A model generated the notes under the pieces. It made no database searches and had not been told where the DNA came from. It was given only the letters and a program-made list of their open reading frames with translations. A stretch of DNA of 64,000 bases, taken from NCBI GenBank assembly GCA_035048815.1, contig JAUCBN010000005.1:14968517-15032516 (forward strand). Direction: 5' to 3'. Shown piece by piece: positions 25,368 to 38,275 of the stretch. This DNA comes from Abelmoschus esculentus. Taxonomy: Eukaryota > Streptophyta > Magnoliopsida > Malvales > Malvaceae. Made by a program: the position numbers and the translations under genes. Within the stretch, counting starts at the first letter, position 1, and the number at the start of each line of letters is the position of its first letter.

Positions 25368-26525
25368 TGATGCGTGTAATAATAGTGCAACTGTGCAGTG
25401 TACACGTCGCAAGTAATAAAGTGATAAGTATATCGTGTATCGTCTACACAGGGATTGGTATACTTAATATGTCTCCCCTTGTTCCCTTGCTCCTGAAAAA
25501 TAAAGTAAAAACACAGATAAGTGGAACTGTCTAACTAAGTAACTAAATAACAAAACATAAAATAAAGGATGAAGAACGATATAGAGAAAGTGGGTAGGAT
25601 CCAGCGGCGTCAATTAGTGGATTCGATTGAACTTCTTCTTGTCCAATGCAATTACACAATACTGCTTCGGCAATACTGCAGATACAACCTCGGCAGCATT
25701 GGTGTTCTCTGCTGCGACAATCTCTTGCTCTTGGGAAGATGCATCAAAGTTCAGCAAAGTGTCCGTAGTTGACTCCGCTTTTCTCTAAGTCAGAGCGCTG
25801 TTGATGACTGGTCTTTGACGATACCTCTCGACGTGAATCAACGATAATCACCAACCAATCCAACACTTCCTTTAGCTTCTGAAACTCTTAACCTATCTCT
25901 AGGCCAAGTTAGTGTCGTCAACACCGTACTTATCCCTTTCGTGAATCTAACTCTCTCGATGCTAGATAAATAGATTACTTAAACTTCTCTCTCGAGCTTG
26001 AATGCAAGAACAAGGAATGACAATAGGATAAGAAAACTTCGATATTATTATTGCATTAGAACAAAGAAACAAGAAACAATCTACTCTCACTAATATCTAC
26101 AACCTTCACCTATCCCTGAGAGATTTAGAACATAATGTCGATAAGTACAAATCTTAGGGGAAGGGTTTCTCTAAAATCGACTCTCTTTAACAATGTGGCC
26201 GGCTAGGCTATATATAGTCTTAACCTAGGGCAAACCTTTCCTAAATAGACTCTAACTTGGAGTAGGGAGCAAGTCTTCTACATGAGATCTGATGTTTCCA
26301 AGTTTGCAACCTTCTAGGAAGCTTTTCCTGTTCGGTCTTTGACTTGGGTTTTAGTGCGCTAGCCTGGTCCAATTGATGTGCAACATCTTCCAGAATGTTC
26401 TTTATATGTTTTTCTTTCAGTCGCCTATCATGTTGATGTTGCCACTCAGGATGCTGTCGCGGCCTTGTCTCTGCCTCGGCCTCAACACTGCTTCACCGCT
26501 ACTTTGGCCCTAGATATTCCTGCTT
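25368..26525 (-). mobile_element. Athila-like LTR fragment
   Basis: Starts TGATGCGTGT directly after array and resembles the LTR at 36,944-38,256: GTGCA..., CACGTCGCAAGTAATAA, GTGATAAGTAT and CAGGGATTG occur in the same order, as do CTTCGGCA and CCTCGGC motifs. On this strand it is the inverted LTR end, so sense is minus. The LTR is cut at about 26,525, where LTR-C sequence begins. TATATATAG near 26,210 may be its TATA box. Confidence 0.65.
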
Positions 26526-27501
26526 ATATGAATCCGGTTGCGGAATATCCGAATTTGTATATGTGAATTGCCCGATCGTGATTCTAGTAAGTAATTGATA
26601 TGATTACAAGATGATACGACAATAGAATGATGATAAGTTGATTGTTGTGTTTAGGATGAAGTATGGAAAATATGGATGTATGATTGATGGAAATGAAAAG
26701 ATGAAATGTAACTGATGGTGCGGTGTAAACAAAGGAGGAACCAACACTAAAAAGTGAAGACCCGTTCCTTAAGAGTTTTTAAACCGTGACTTGGGTGAAA
26801 GGCTAATGGATTGCGACCCTCTAGTTATATGAACTAGGAACTAACAATATAAAAAAATGAAAAGGGATTAATGCCACAAGAACAGTCTTGCAAGCCGATA
26901 AAGTTCAAAAAGAACTATAAAAGAGAACACTCTCAAAGTTTAATATATGCAAAAGTTGTTCCTTTTACAATGAAATGAGTGCCTATTTATAGGTGTAAGA
27001 CAACAACAAATTGATTAGCCTATACAAAGATTAAAGACTCATTATTCTGGTGTTAAAGGCCTATTAATTTGTAGGTTATTCTATCTCCAATTGACAGCCA
27101 AAAAGGTTTGATCTAACAAGGATGAATGTGGACATTCGTAAGATGAATGTAGACATACATATCATCCACATGGAGAAACTCTTGGGATAATGAACTTGAT
27201 TAAGTTGTCATTCATCCTCCTTTAATGGGCTGTTGATAAAGCATTGAATTCAGCAATTGAATGGCCTCTTGAATTTGTTGAACAAGCATCTTGTGACTAT
27301 TCCCGTACTGAATTTCCAGCATGCACTGTCTTCACTAATTTAATCATATCTTAAGCTCTTGATATCGGATTGAGGTGATTCAAAGTGCGTTGGAAAGCTA
27401 AGAAATAGAGGAATAAGTTTGAAGAAGACATAAAGACTCAAATATGCTCTGATACCAATCACATATACAAATTCGGATATTCCGCAACCGGATTCATATC
27501 A
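26526..27501 (-). mobile_element. LTR-C fragment with 41-bp inverted ends
   Basis: Matches 61,875-62,840 through most of its length, with a TATA box (minus) at 26,984-26,991. The first 41 bases (26,526-26,566) occur again, inverted and without mismatch, at 27,459-27,499. The left one is the normal LTR-C end; the right one is an extra inverted copy joined where related copies read on with CCAATCC. A template switch at CCAATC would explain this. The fragment lies between an Athila-like LTR piece and an LTR-A piece. Confidence 0.65.
27446..27457 (-). other. Possible tRNA-iMet primer-binding site
   Basis: Read on the minus strand this is TGGTATCAGAGC, the common plant retroelement primer-binding site for initiator methionine tRNA, one base from the 43-bp LTR-C end at 27,459-27,501. 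However, homologous LTR-C copies have a similar sequence here (GCTCGTATCCAATCC) without a full match, so chance convergence is possible. Confidence 0.3.
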
Positions 27502-27502
27502 T

Positions 27503-27792
27503 ACTATTTACTCCTTGAGCTGTAGGTAAGTCCTATGAAGAAAACATAATAATGAAAATAATTAGAATACTTAAAATACTTAACATGAGTTTAGAACTAA
27601 GTTAAAACTTTAATCAATGTGGTTATATAACTATTCATTTTTATGACTTAAGTAATATAACTCTTAAGTAGCTTAATATAAAGTATATAAAAGTAACAAA
27701 TACTAAGATCAATAAGATAACTCCTCTTTGATCTCATGCGTGAAATAAACCATGAAAGCATGAGATAAATGAGAAGAAACATGCACGCATCA
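27503..27792 (-). mobile_element. LTR-A fragment (sense 5' end)
   Basis: Matches the right-hand 290 bases of the inverted LTR-A copies at 20.6-20.89 and 36.2-36.49 kb, including GAGCTGTAGGTAAG and CCATGAAAGCATGAG. It ends in the complete terminus GCACGCATCA at 27,792, the LTR-A start in inverse. The next base belongs to LTR-A sequence in the opposite orientation. Confidence 0.75.
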
Positions 27793-28549
27793 GAGGGTTT
27801 CATTGTCTTCATAAAATTTATCCCCCTATCTCTTATCTTTCCAATGCATGTTGAATCGCATCAATCCGATATTGGGAGCTCAAGATATGGCCCAATTACT
27901 AAAGACTGTGCAGGCTGGACCGAAAAGTTACAACTCTTCTAATAGATTTGGAGCGAGACACCATTCAAATGAATGGTTATCTGAATAGTTAAAAGCCATT
28001 TTGGCCAAACCCCTTAGAAAACTATAAATAGGACTTGAATTTTATTTTGTAATCATAAAATTCAAAATATATTTTATCCTTTGTGAGAATTTTCGCTCGT
28101 TTAGTTATTCTTAGACCTTCATCAACTTATCAAGTACATGTGGCGTCAACCCCTCTTCTATCGATCTTGATACTTCTGGTTCTTTTAGTTTAATATACCA
28201 TAAGGTTCAAGATTAGGTTTTCAATAACCTAGTTTCTTCCTTGAGTATCTTTAAGATACTATTTCTATTTCACCATCCATTACATATCCTCTCATTCCTT
28301 TCACCAAACTCAATCCTTTGTCATCACCACAAAACGTCCTAAACATCCATTCACCCTTATCAACATTACACATCCTTTCCGCTTCCAAATCAGTCCCTAA
28401 ACTATTTCTTTCATTCATCTCACCTATTCCTTTCATCCTTTATCCTTAATTCTTCATTGTATTCACTTCTTGCGAGAGACTTGCTTCCTTCCAAGGTCCT
28501 ATAATCAAAGTTTGTCGTTCAACATCCTTAACAAGATCGGCACATATCA
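27793..28549 (+). mobile_element. LTR-A fragment (sense 3' half)
   Basis: Matches copy 1 from about 982 to its end. It has the conserved block (27,825-27,915), a TATA box TATAAATA at 28,023-28,030, and a full terminus GGCACATATCA at 28,549 that copy 1 lacks. The plus-strand array starts at 28,550 with GAAAGGGACC. With the preceding fragment it makes a head-to-tail inverted LTR pair at the point where array orientation changes. Confidence 0.8.
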
Positions 28550-31500
28550 GAAAGGGACCGTTCACTTTGATATACAAACAAAGAGAGGGGTCATTCATCA
28601 TGGCATACGCTCAAAGAGAGGGATCGTCTATCACGGTATACACTCTAAAGAGAGGGATCGTTCAATATGACATGCACTCGAAGAGAGCGGTCATTCATCG
28701 CGACATACGCTCAATGAGAGGAGTTGTCCATGACGGTATACGCTCAAAGAGAGGGGTCATCCATCATGGTATACGCTCTAAAGAAAGGGATCGTTCATTA
28801 TGACATGCACTCGAAGAGAGGGGTAATTCATCGCGACATACGCTTAATTAGAGGAGTTGTCCAGGATGGTATACGCTCAAAGAGAGGGACCGTTCATAAT
28901 GATATGCTATCGAAGAAAGGGGTCGTTCATCATGGTCCACGCTCAAAGAGAGGGACCGTTCACCATGACATGCACTCGAAGAGAAGTGTCATTCATCGCA
29001 ATATACGCTCACTAAGAGGGGTCGTCCATCATGGTATACGATGAAAGAGAGGGACAATTCACCATGACATGCACTCGAAGAGAGGGGTCATTCATCACGA
29101 CATACGCTCAAAGAGAGGGGTCATCCATCACGGTATACGCTCAAAGAGAGGGACCGTTCACCAAGACATGCACACGAAGAGAGGGGTCATTCATCATGAT
29201 ATACGCTCAAAGAAAGGGGTCATGCATCATGGTATACGCTCAAAGAGAGGGATCGTTTATTTTGACATATGCTCGAATAGAGGGGTCATTCACCGCGACA
29301 TACGCTCAAAGAGCGGGGTCGTCCATGACGGTATACGCTCTAAGAAAGGGACCGTTCATTTTGACAAGCACCCGAAGAGAGGGGTCAATCATTGCAACGT
29401 ACGTTTAAAGAGAGGGGTCGTCCATGACGGTATACGCTCAAAGTGATGGACCGTTCATTATGACATGCACTTGATGAGAGGGGTCACTCATCGTGACATA
29501 TGCTCAAAGAGAGGGGTCGTCCATCACGATATACTCTCAAAGAGAGGGACCATACACCATGACATGCACTCAAAGAGAGGGTTCATTCATTGCAACAAAC
29601 GCTCAAAGAAAGGGGTCATCGACCACGGTATACGCTCTAAGAGAGGGAACTTTCATTATGGCATGTACTCGAAGAGGTGTTATTCATCGCGCCATATGCT
29701 TAAAGAGAGGGGTTGTCCATCACGGTATTTGCTCAAAGAGAAGGACCTTTCATTATGACATGCACTCGATGAGATGGGTCATTTATCACGTCATACGCTC
29801 AAAGAGAGGGATCGTCCATCACGTTATACGCTAGAGGAACCATTCATTATGACATACGCTCGAAGAGATGGGTCATAAACCACGACATACACTAAAATAG
29901 AAGTGTCAACCTTTACGGTATATGCTCTAAGAAAGGGACCATTCATTATGGCATGTACTCGAAGAGAGGGGTCACTCTTCGCGACATACGCTGAAAGAGA
30001 GGGTTCGTCCATGACGGTATGCGCTCAAAGAGAGGGACAGTTCATTATGACATGCACTTGAATAAAGGGGTCATTCATCGCGACATACGCTCAAAGAAAG
30101 GGGACATCTACCACGGTATACGCTCTAAGAGAGGGACCAATCATTATGACATGCACTCGAAGAGAGGGGTTATTCATCGTGACATACGCTTAAAGAGAGG
30201 GGTCGTTTCTCACGATATACGGTCAAAGAGAGGGACATTTCATTATGACATACACACAAAGAGATGGGTCATTCACCGCAAAATACGTTGAAAGAGAGAA
30301 CTCGTTCATTACGACATACGCTCGTAGAGATGGGTCATTCAGTATAAGAAAGGGCCCGTTCTAAGAAAGGGACGGTTTATTATAACATGCACTCAAAGAG
30401 AAGGGTCATTCTTTGCAACATATGCTCAAAGAGAGGGGTCGTCCCCGACGGTATACGCTCAAAGAGAGGGACCATTCATTATGACATGCTGTCGAAGAGA
30501 GGGGTCAATCATCGCGACATACACTCAAAGAGAAGGGTTGTCCATCACGGTATATGCTCAAAGAGAGGAATCGTTCATTATGACATACGCTCAAAGAGAG
30601 GGGTCGTCCATCACGGCATACACTCAAAGAGAGGAATCGTTCATTTTGATATACGCTTGAAGGGATGAGTCATTCACCGTGAAATACGTCCATAGAGAGG
30701 GGTCATCCATCACGGAATACGCTCTAAGAATGGGACCGTTTATTCTAACATGCACTCGAAGGGAGAGGTCATTCATCGGGACATACGCTCAAAGAGAGGG
30801 ATCGTCCATGATGGTATACGCTCAGAGAGAGACCGTTCATTATGACATGCACTCGGAGAGAGGGGTCATTCATCGCGACATACATTTAAAGAGAGGCGTC
30901 ATCTTTCACGGTATACGCTTAAAGAGAGTGACTGTTCACCATGACATGCACTTGAAGAGATGGGTCATTTATTGCGACATACGCTTAAAGAGAGGGGTCG
31001 TCCATCACGGTAAATGCTCGAAGATAGGGACCATTCATTATGACATACGCTTGAAGAGAGGGGTCATTCATCGCAACATGCGCTCAAAGAGAGCGGTCAT
31101 CGATCACGGTATATGCTCAAAGAGAGGGATCGTTCATTATAACATACGCTTGAAGAGAGGGGTCATTCATCTTGACATACGTTCAAAGAGAAGGGTTGTC
31201 CATCACGGTATACGCCCTTAGAAAGGGACCGTTCACCATGACATACACTCAAAGAGAAGTGTCATTCATCGCAACATACCCTCAAAGAAAGGGGTCATCA
31301 ACCACGGTATACACTCAAATAGAGGGATCGTTCATTGTAACATGCACTCGAAGAGTGTGGTCATTCATCGCGACATACGCTCAAAGAGCGCGGCATCCAT
31401 CGCGGTATACGCTCAAAGAGAGGGGTCGTTCATTATGACATGCACTCTCAGAGAAAGAAAGGGGTCGTCCATCACAGTATACGCTCAAAGGGAGGGACCG

Positions 31501-34500
31501 TTTATTGTGACATGCACTCGAAGTTAGGGGTCATTCATCGTGACATACGCTCAAAGAGAGGGGTCGTCCATCACGACATACGCTCAAAGAGAGGGTCTGT
31601 TCATTATGACAAACACTTGAAGAGAGAGGTCATTCACCACGAAATACTCTCAAAGAGAGGGGTCGTCCATCATGGTATACGCTCCAAGAAAAGGCCGGTT
31701 CAATTTGACATGCACTTGTTGAGAGGGGTCATTCATCGCGACATACGCTCAAAGAGAAGGGGGTTGGTTCATCACGATTTACGCTGTAAGAAAGGGACGG
31801 TTCATTATGACATGTACTCGAAGAGAATGTTTATTCAACGCGACATACGCTTAAAGAGAGGGTCGTCGATCACGATATACGCACAAAGAGAGGAACCGTT
31901 CACCATGGCATGCACTCAAAGAGAGAGGTCATTAATCGCGACATACGCTCAAAGAGAGGGGTCGTCCATCACGATATATGCTCAAAGAGAAGGACCGTTC
32001 ATTATGAGATATGCTCGAAGAAAGGGGTCGTTCACCGCGATATATGCTTAAAGAGAGGGGTCGTCCATCATGGTATATGCTGTAAGAAAGGGACCAGTCA
32101 TGGTGACATGCACTCGAAGAGAGTGGTCATTCCTTGCGACATACGCTTAAAGAGAGGGGTCGTCCATGACGGTCTATGCTCAAAGAGAGGGACCGTTCAT
32201 TATGACATGCGCTTGAAGAGAGGAGTCATTCTTCGCGACATACACTCAAAGAGGGTCGTCCACCATGACATGCACTTGAAAAGAAGTGTCATTCATCACG
32301 ACAAAGCTCAAAGAGAGGGGTTGTCCATCACGGTATACACTCTAAGAAAGGGACCATTTAGTATGACATGCACTAGAAGAGAGGTGTCATTCACCCTGAC
32401 ATACGCTCAAAGAGCGGGGGCAGACATCGAGATATACGCTCAAAGAGAGGGACCATTCATTATGACATACACTCGAAGCGAGGGGTCGTTCACCGCGATA
32501 TACGCTCAAAGAGAGGGGTCGGCCATCAGGGTATACGCTCTAAGAAAGGGATCGTACATTATGTCATGCACTCAAAGAGGGTGGTCATTCATCACGACTT
32601 ACGCTCAAAGAGAGAGGTCGTCCGTCACGGTATACATTCAAAGAGAGGGGTCGTTCACCATAACATTCACTCGAAGAGAGGGGTCAATCATCGCAACATA
32701 CACTCGAAGATAGGGGTCATCGATCATGGTATACGCTCAAATAGAGTGACCATTCATTATGACATGCACTCGAAGAGTGGTCGTCTATCATGGTATACGC
32801 TCAAAGAGAGGGACCGTTTATTATTATATTCACTCAATGATAAGGGTCATTCATCGTGACATACGCTCAAAGAGAGAGATCGTCCATCACAGTAAACGCT
32901 CAAAGTAAGCGACCGTTCATTATGACATACACTTGAAGAGAGGGATCATTCACCGCGACATACGCTCAAATAGAAGGGTTGTCCATCACGGTATACGCTC
33001 TAAGGAAGGGACCGTTAATTAAGATATGCATTCAAAGAGATGGGTCATTCATCGCGACCGACACTCAAAGAGAAGGGTCTTCCATCACGATATGCACTCA
33101 AAGAGAGGGACCATTCACATGACATGCACTTGAAGAGAACGGTCATTCATCACAACATATGCTCAAAGTGGGGGGTCATCTATCACGATATACGCTAAAA
33201 GAGAGATGATGTTCACCCTAACATGCACTCAAAGAGAAGTGTTATTCATCGGAATGTATGCTCAATGAGAGGGGTCATCGATCACGGTATACGCTCAAAG
33301 AGAGGGACCGTTCGTTATTACATGCACTCGAAGAAAGGGGTCATTCATTGCGACATACTATCAAAGAAAGGGGTCGTCCATCACAGTATTCGCTAAAAGA
33401 GAGGGATTGTTCACCCTAACATGCAGTCAAAGAGAAGTGACATTCATCGCAACATACGCTCAAAGAATGGGGTCATCGATCACGGTATACGCTCAAAGAG
33501 AGGGACCATTCATTATGGCATGCACATGAAGAGAGGGGTCATTCATCGCGACATACGCTCAAAGAGCGGCAGCTTCCATCACGGTATACGCTCAAAGAGA
33601 GGGACTATTCATTATGACAAGCACTTGAACAGTGGGGTCATTAATCGCGACATACGCTCAAAGAGAGGGGCCGTTCTTTATGGAACTCGAAGTTGGTGAT
33701 CATTCATCGCTACATACGCTCAAAGAGAGGGGTCGTCCATCACCAACATACAGTCAAAGAGAGGGACCGTTCATTATGACATATGCTCAATGAGAGGAGT
33801 GATTCACCACGACATACGCTCAAAGAGAGGGGTTGTCCATCATGACATATGCTCTAAGAAAGGGGTCATTCATTATGACAGGCACTCAAAGGGAGGGGTC
33901 ATTCATCGCGACATACGCTCAAAGAGAGGGGTCATCCATCACAGTATACGCTCAAAGAGAGGGACCGTTTAGTATGACATGCACTAGAAGAGTGCGGTCC
34001 TTTATCGCGACATACGCTCAAAGAGCGGTGGCATCCATCACGGTATACGCTGAAAGAGAGGGATCGTTCAATATGATATAAGCTTGAAGAGATGGGTCAT
34101 TCATCCTGATATATGCTCAAAGAGTGGTGTCAGACATCGAGATATACGCTCCAAGAGACGGACCATTCATTATGACATATGCTCAATGAGAGGAGTCATT
34201 CATCGTGATATACGCTCAAAGAGAGGGGTTGTCCATCATGGCATATGCTCTAAGAAAGGGACTGTTCATTATGACATGCACTCGAAGAGAGGGGTCATTC
34301 ATCGCGATATACGCTCAAAGAGAGGGGTCATCCATCACAGTATACGCTCAAAGAGAGCGACCGTTCATTATGGCTTGCACTCGAAGATAAGGGTCATTCA
34401 TTGCGACATACGCTCAAAGAGAGGGGTCGTCTATCACGACATACGCTAAACGAGAGGGACCGTTCATTATGACATGCTCGAAGAGAAGGATCATTCATCG

Positions 34501-34817
34501 CAATATCGCTAAAAGAGGGGTCGTCCATCACACTATACGCTCAAAGAGAGGGACCGTTCATTATGACATATGCTCAAAGAGAGTTATCTTTCATAGCGAC
34601 ATATGTTTAAATAGAGGGGTCATCCAGCACGTTATACACTCTATGAAAGGAACCTTTCTTTATGACATGCACTTGAAGTGAGGGGTCATTCATCGCGACA
34701 TATGCTTAAAGAGAGGGTCGTCCATCACGGTATACACTATAAGAAAGGGATCGTTAGTTATGACATGCACTCGAAGAGAGAGGTCATTCATTGCGATATA
34801 CGCTCAAAGAGAGGTGT
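28550..34817 (+). repeat. 33-bp minisatellite array, segment R1
   Basis: Same A-B-C unit as the left arrays, now on the plus strand. Two frames stay open, with repeats such as REGSFIATYAQ in one and RSKRGVVHHGI in the other. Regularity is high at 28.9-29.4 and 33.8-34.5 kb and poor at 32.8-33.4 kb. CpG sites in the units often appear as TpG or CpA. I could not place this segment against a specific part of the left arm. Confidence 0.95.
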
Positions 34818-36488
34818 TGATATGTGCCGCACTTGTTGATGGTGCTGAACGACAAACTTTGATTGTAGGACCTAGGAAGGAAGCAAGTCTCTCACAAGAA
34901 GTCGCTACAAAAATGAAGAATTAAGGATAAAAGATGAAAGGAATAGGTGAAATGAATGAAAGGAATAGTTTAGGGACTGATTTGGAAGCGGAAGAGAGGT
35001 GATATGTGGTGTTGACAAGGGAGATGGATGTTTAGGACGTTTTATGGTGATGACAAAGGATCGAGAATGATGATGGAATAAGAGGATATGTAAGGATAAT
35101 GATATGATGAAATGGAAATAGTATCTTAAAGATACTCAAAGAAGAAACTAGGTTATTGAAAACCTAATCCTGAACCTTATATTGATCTTTAAGGGGTGGT
35201 GATAAACAGACTTTGACCCTTTTAGTATATTAAACTAAAAGAACCAGAAGTATCAAGATGGATTGAAAGGGGTTGACGCCCCAAGTACAAAATTACTTGA
35301 AAAGTTGATAAAATTTTAAGAACTAAACGAGAGAAAATTCTCACAAAGGATAAAATATATTCTGAATTGTGTGTTTACAAAATGAAATTCAAGTCCTATT
35401 TAAAGTTTTCTAAGGGGTTTGGTTGAAATGACATTTAACTACTTTGATAACCATTCATTTGAATGGTGTCTCCCTCCAAATCTATTAGAAGAGATGTAAC
35501 TTTTCGGTTCAGCCTGCACAGTCCTTAGTAATTGGGTCATATCTCGAGCTGACGATATTGGATTGTGATTTAACATTTGTTGGAGAGATAAGAGATAGAG
35601 GAACAACTTTGTTGAAGACACTGAAAACCAACTCGACAAGTATCCTGCTCTAAATTGGCAAACAAGTGGACCATCATGAATCTGCCCAATGAAGAGTGCT
35701 ATATCTTTGTTTTGGCGCCCACTTGCTTTCCCTCCATGATCTTGGCGCCCAATGTGGATTATGGTCGGTCTTGATTCTTGGTGAAGGGTAGGTGACCTTC
35801 AGGTGTTGAGTTGAGAGTGATAGTTGGAGTTGAGGTGAGCTAATCGAGCTATGAGTGAGCTGAATTGAACTGAGCTATCTAGCTGAAAGACTTAGCTAAA
35901 GTTTGAAGCTGAAATAAGCTAATCCGAGCTGCCTTTAGCAAAGTGAACTGACCCATTAGCTTCCTTATACTCTCTTCTAGTGTAAGGAGAGTTTTTGGAG
36001 CTGATTCGAATCTCCTAAATCCTCGTTTTGAGTTATGCTTCATTTGAGCACGTATGAGATTTGTGAGCTGACATGGAGTGATCCTTTAGCCCCATAAGTA
36101 TTGTAGGAGTGTTCCATGCATTTCCAAGCTATTCTGAAGTTGGCACCTTGTGTTTCTAGCATTACCTTTCGTTTAGCTTCTTCTGAGCTCACTGAGCTGA
36201 CTGATCTGACACCGAGCTAATATTTACTCCCTGAGCTGTAGGTAAGCCCTTTGAAGAAAACATAATAATAGAAATAATGAGAATACTTAAAATAACTTAA
36301 TATAATTTTAGATCTAAACTGAAACTGAATAATGTGGTTATATTGACTATTCATATTTATAGACTAAATAAATAACTCTTAAGTAGCTTACTATAAAGTA
36401 TATAAAAGTAATAAATACTAAGATCAGTAAGGTAACTCACCTTTGATCCCATGCGTGAAATGAAGCATGAAAGAATGAGATAAATGAG
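34818..36488 (-). mobile_element. LTR-A copy 4, lacking about 20 terminal bases
   Basis: Starts with the complete LTR-A end TGATATGTGCCG (inverse of the sense 3' end) and runs through the TTCGGGTTC-type region, the TATA position (changed to TTTAAATA), the conserved block (35,510-35,600) and the AGCTC-rich part (35,800-36,240). It stops in GAGATAAATGAG, so the sense 5' terminus TGATGCGTGC is missing and the array resumes. No target duplication is detectable. At 1,671 bp it is longer than the solo LTR at 19.4 kb. Confidence 0.8.
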
Positions 36489-36943
36489 AGGGGTCATTCA
36501 TCGCGACATACGCTCAAAGAGAGGGGTTGTCTATCACAGTATACGCTCTAAGAAAGGGACCGCTAATCATGACATGCACTCGAAGAGAGAGGTCTTTCTT
36601 CGCGACATACACTCAAAGAGAGAGGTCGTCCATCACGGTATACGCTCTAAGAAAGGGACCATTAATTATGACATGCACTCGAAGAGAGGGGTCATTCATA
36701 GCGACATACGCTGAAAGAGCGGGGTCGTTCATCTTGGTATACGCTCAAACAGAGAGACCGTTCACCATGGCATGCACTCGAAGAGAGGGGTCTTTCATCG
36801 CGACATACGCTCAAAGAGAGGGGTCGTCCATCACGGCATACGCTCAAAGAGAAGGACCATTCTTTATGACATACACTCAAAGAGAGGGATCATTCATCAC
36901 TACATACGCTCAAAGAGAGGGCTTGTCCATCACGGTATACGTT
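36489..36943 (+). repeat. 33-bp minisatellite array, segment R2
   Basis: About 14 monomers between LTR-A copy 4 and the Athila-like element. It ends in an A monomer (CACGGTATACGTT) directly before the LTR terminus TGATACGTGT. Confidence 0.93.
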
Positions 36944-38256
36944 TGATACGTGTCAAATATGCGCAATTAGTGCAAGTGAACACGTCGCAAGTAATAAGTG
37001 ATAAGTATTATCGAGTTATCATCTCCTCAGGGATTGATATACTTAATATGCTTCCTTTGATCTTCTTGCTCTGTAAGACAAAAGTAAAGACACAAGTAAA
37101 TTGGATGTTGATTGTACTAAATAAAAGAAACTAAATAAGATGAGATCAAATTTGAGAAAAAGGGCAGAATCCAGTTGTGCCTGATAGTGGATTTCATTGA
37201 TCTGTTTCTATCTAATGCAATTGCACTATACTGCCTCGGTAGTACTATAGATTACTTTCTTCGACAGCGGTAGTGTTCTCTATCGCGACAATCCCTTGCT
37301 CTAGGGTAGATTTACCAAAGTTCGGCAAAATGTCCTTTGATGGTTCTGCTTATCCCTAAGTCGAAACACTATTGATGATTAGTCCTTGATGATACCTCCC
37401 GACGTTAAGCAATTATAATCAACAACCAATCTCACACTTCTTTTAGCCGTTGAAACTCCAACCTATCCCTAGGCCGAGTTAGTATCCTCCAATCAAGTTG
37501 AATACCGCACTTACTCCTTTCATGAGTCTAACTCTCCCGAGTCTAGACAAATAGATTACTTATAAACTTCTCTCCCGAGCTTGGATTCAAGAACAAAGAA
37601 TGACAAAGAGTAAGCAAACTTTGATATTTTATTGCATTGAAACAAGAAACAAGATACAATCTCCTCTAACTAATACTCAACAACTTTCACCTAGACCCTA
37701 AGAAAGCTTACAACATGATGGGAAGAATTGTTCCTAGGGTAAACTCTCTCAAATTCGGCTCTCCTAGTCCCTTGGATGGCTATGCCTTATATAGGCTTGG
37801 CCTAGGGCAAACCTTTCCTAAATAGAGTACAACTTGGAGTAGATAACAAGTTATGTACATAGATTAAATATTTATAAGTTTAATTCTTCTAGAAGGCTTT
37901 TTCCCGCGTGGCCTTGTCCTTGGGCTTTTGATGTGTTGTTCAGCTCCGATCCTTGGGCTTCTTGTCCAGCAACATTCTCCATATTTTTCTCCTTAGTTTG
38001 CCTGCCATATTGCTTTTTATCTTCTTCTGCCTCGGCATCAGGTCCTGCCTCGGCCTCATTTTGCTGCCGCAGCAACACTTGTTCCTGCATAGACATGAAA
38101 ATGCAGTAAACTATGTCTTTTCTATAAATGTCATCTTTAACAGCATCATCCCTAAATATATTATATTAAGTACATGCATTGGTTCAAGTAGGTGTATAAT
38201 TGATGATAAGTGCCCATGAAAAGTGTAGAAAGTGATGGTGAGTTGAGCACTTATCA
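36944..38256 (-). mobile_element. 3' LTR of the Athila-like element
   Basis: Length 1,313 bp. Sense (minus) starts TGATAAGTGC at 38,256 and ends GACACGTATCA at 36,944, so the ends are imperfect inverted repeats of the TG...CA type. TATATAAGG on the minus strand near 37,790 is a likely TATA box. CTGCCTCGG-like motifs occur at about 37,230 and 38,030. The last bases recur at 44,675-44,715 next to the primer-binding site, which confirms the LTR end. Confidence 0.8.
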
Positions 38257-38275
38257 CACCCCTAAACTCGAACTA
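38257..38275 (-). other. Polypurine tract of the Athila-like element
   Basis: Minus-strand sequence GAGTTTAGGGGTG lies directly before the LTR start TGATAAG, the place expected for plus-strand priming. It is preceded by TTGAGGACAAGCAAT, a context common before LTRs of this lineage. Confidence 0.55.

Noticed and set aside
37872..38219. Frames on both strands inside the Athila-like LTR
   Set aside because: They lie within the LTR, overlap each other and match no known motif.
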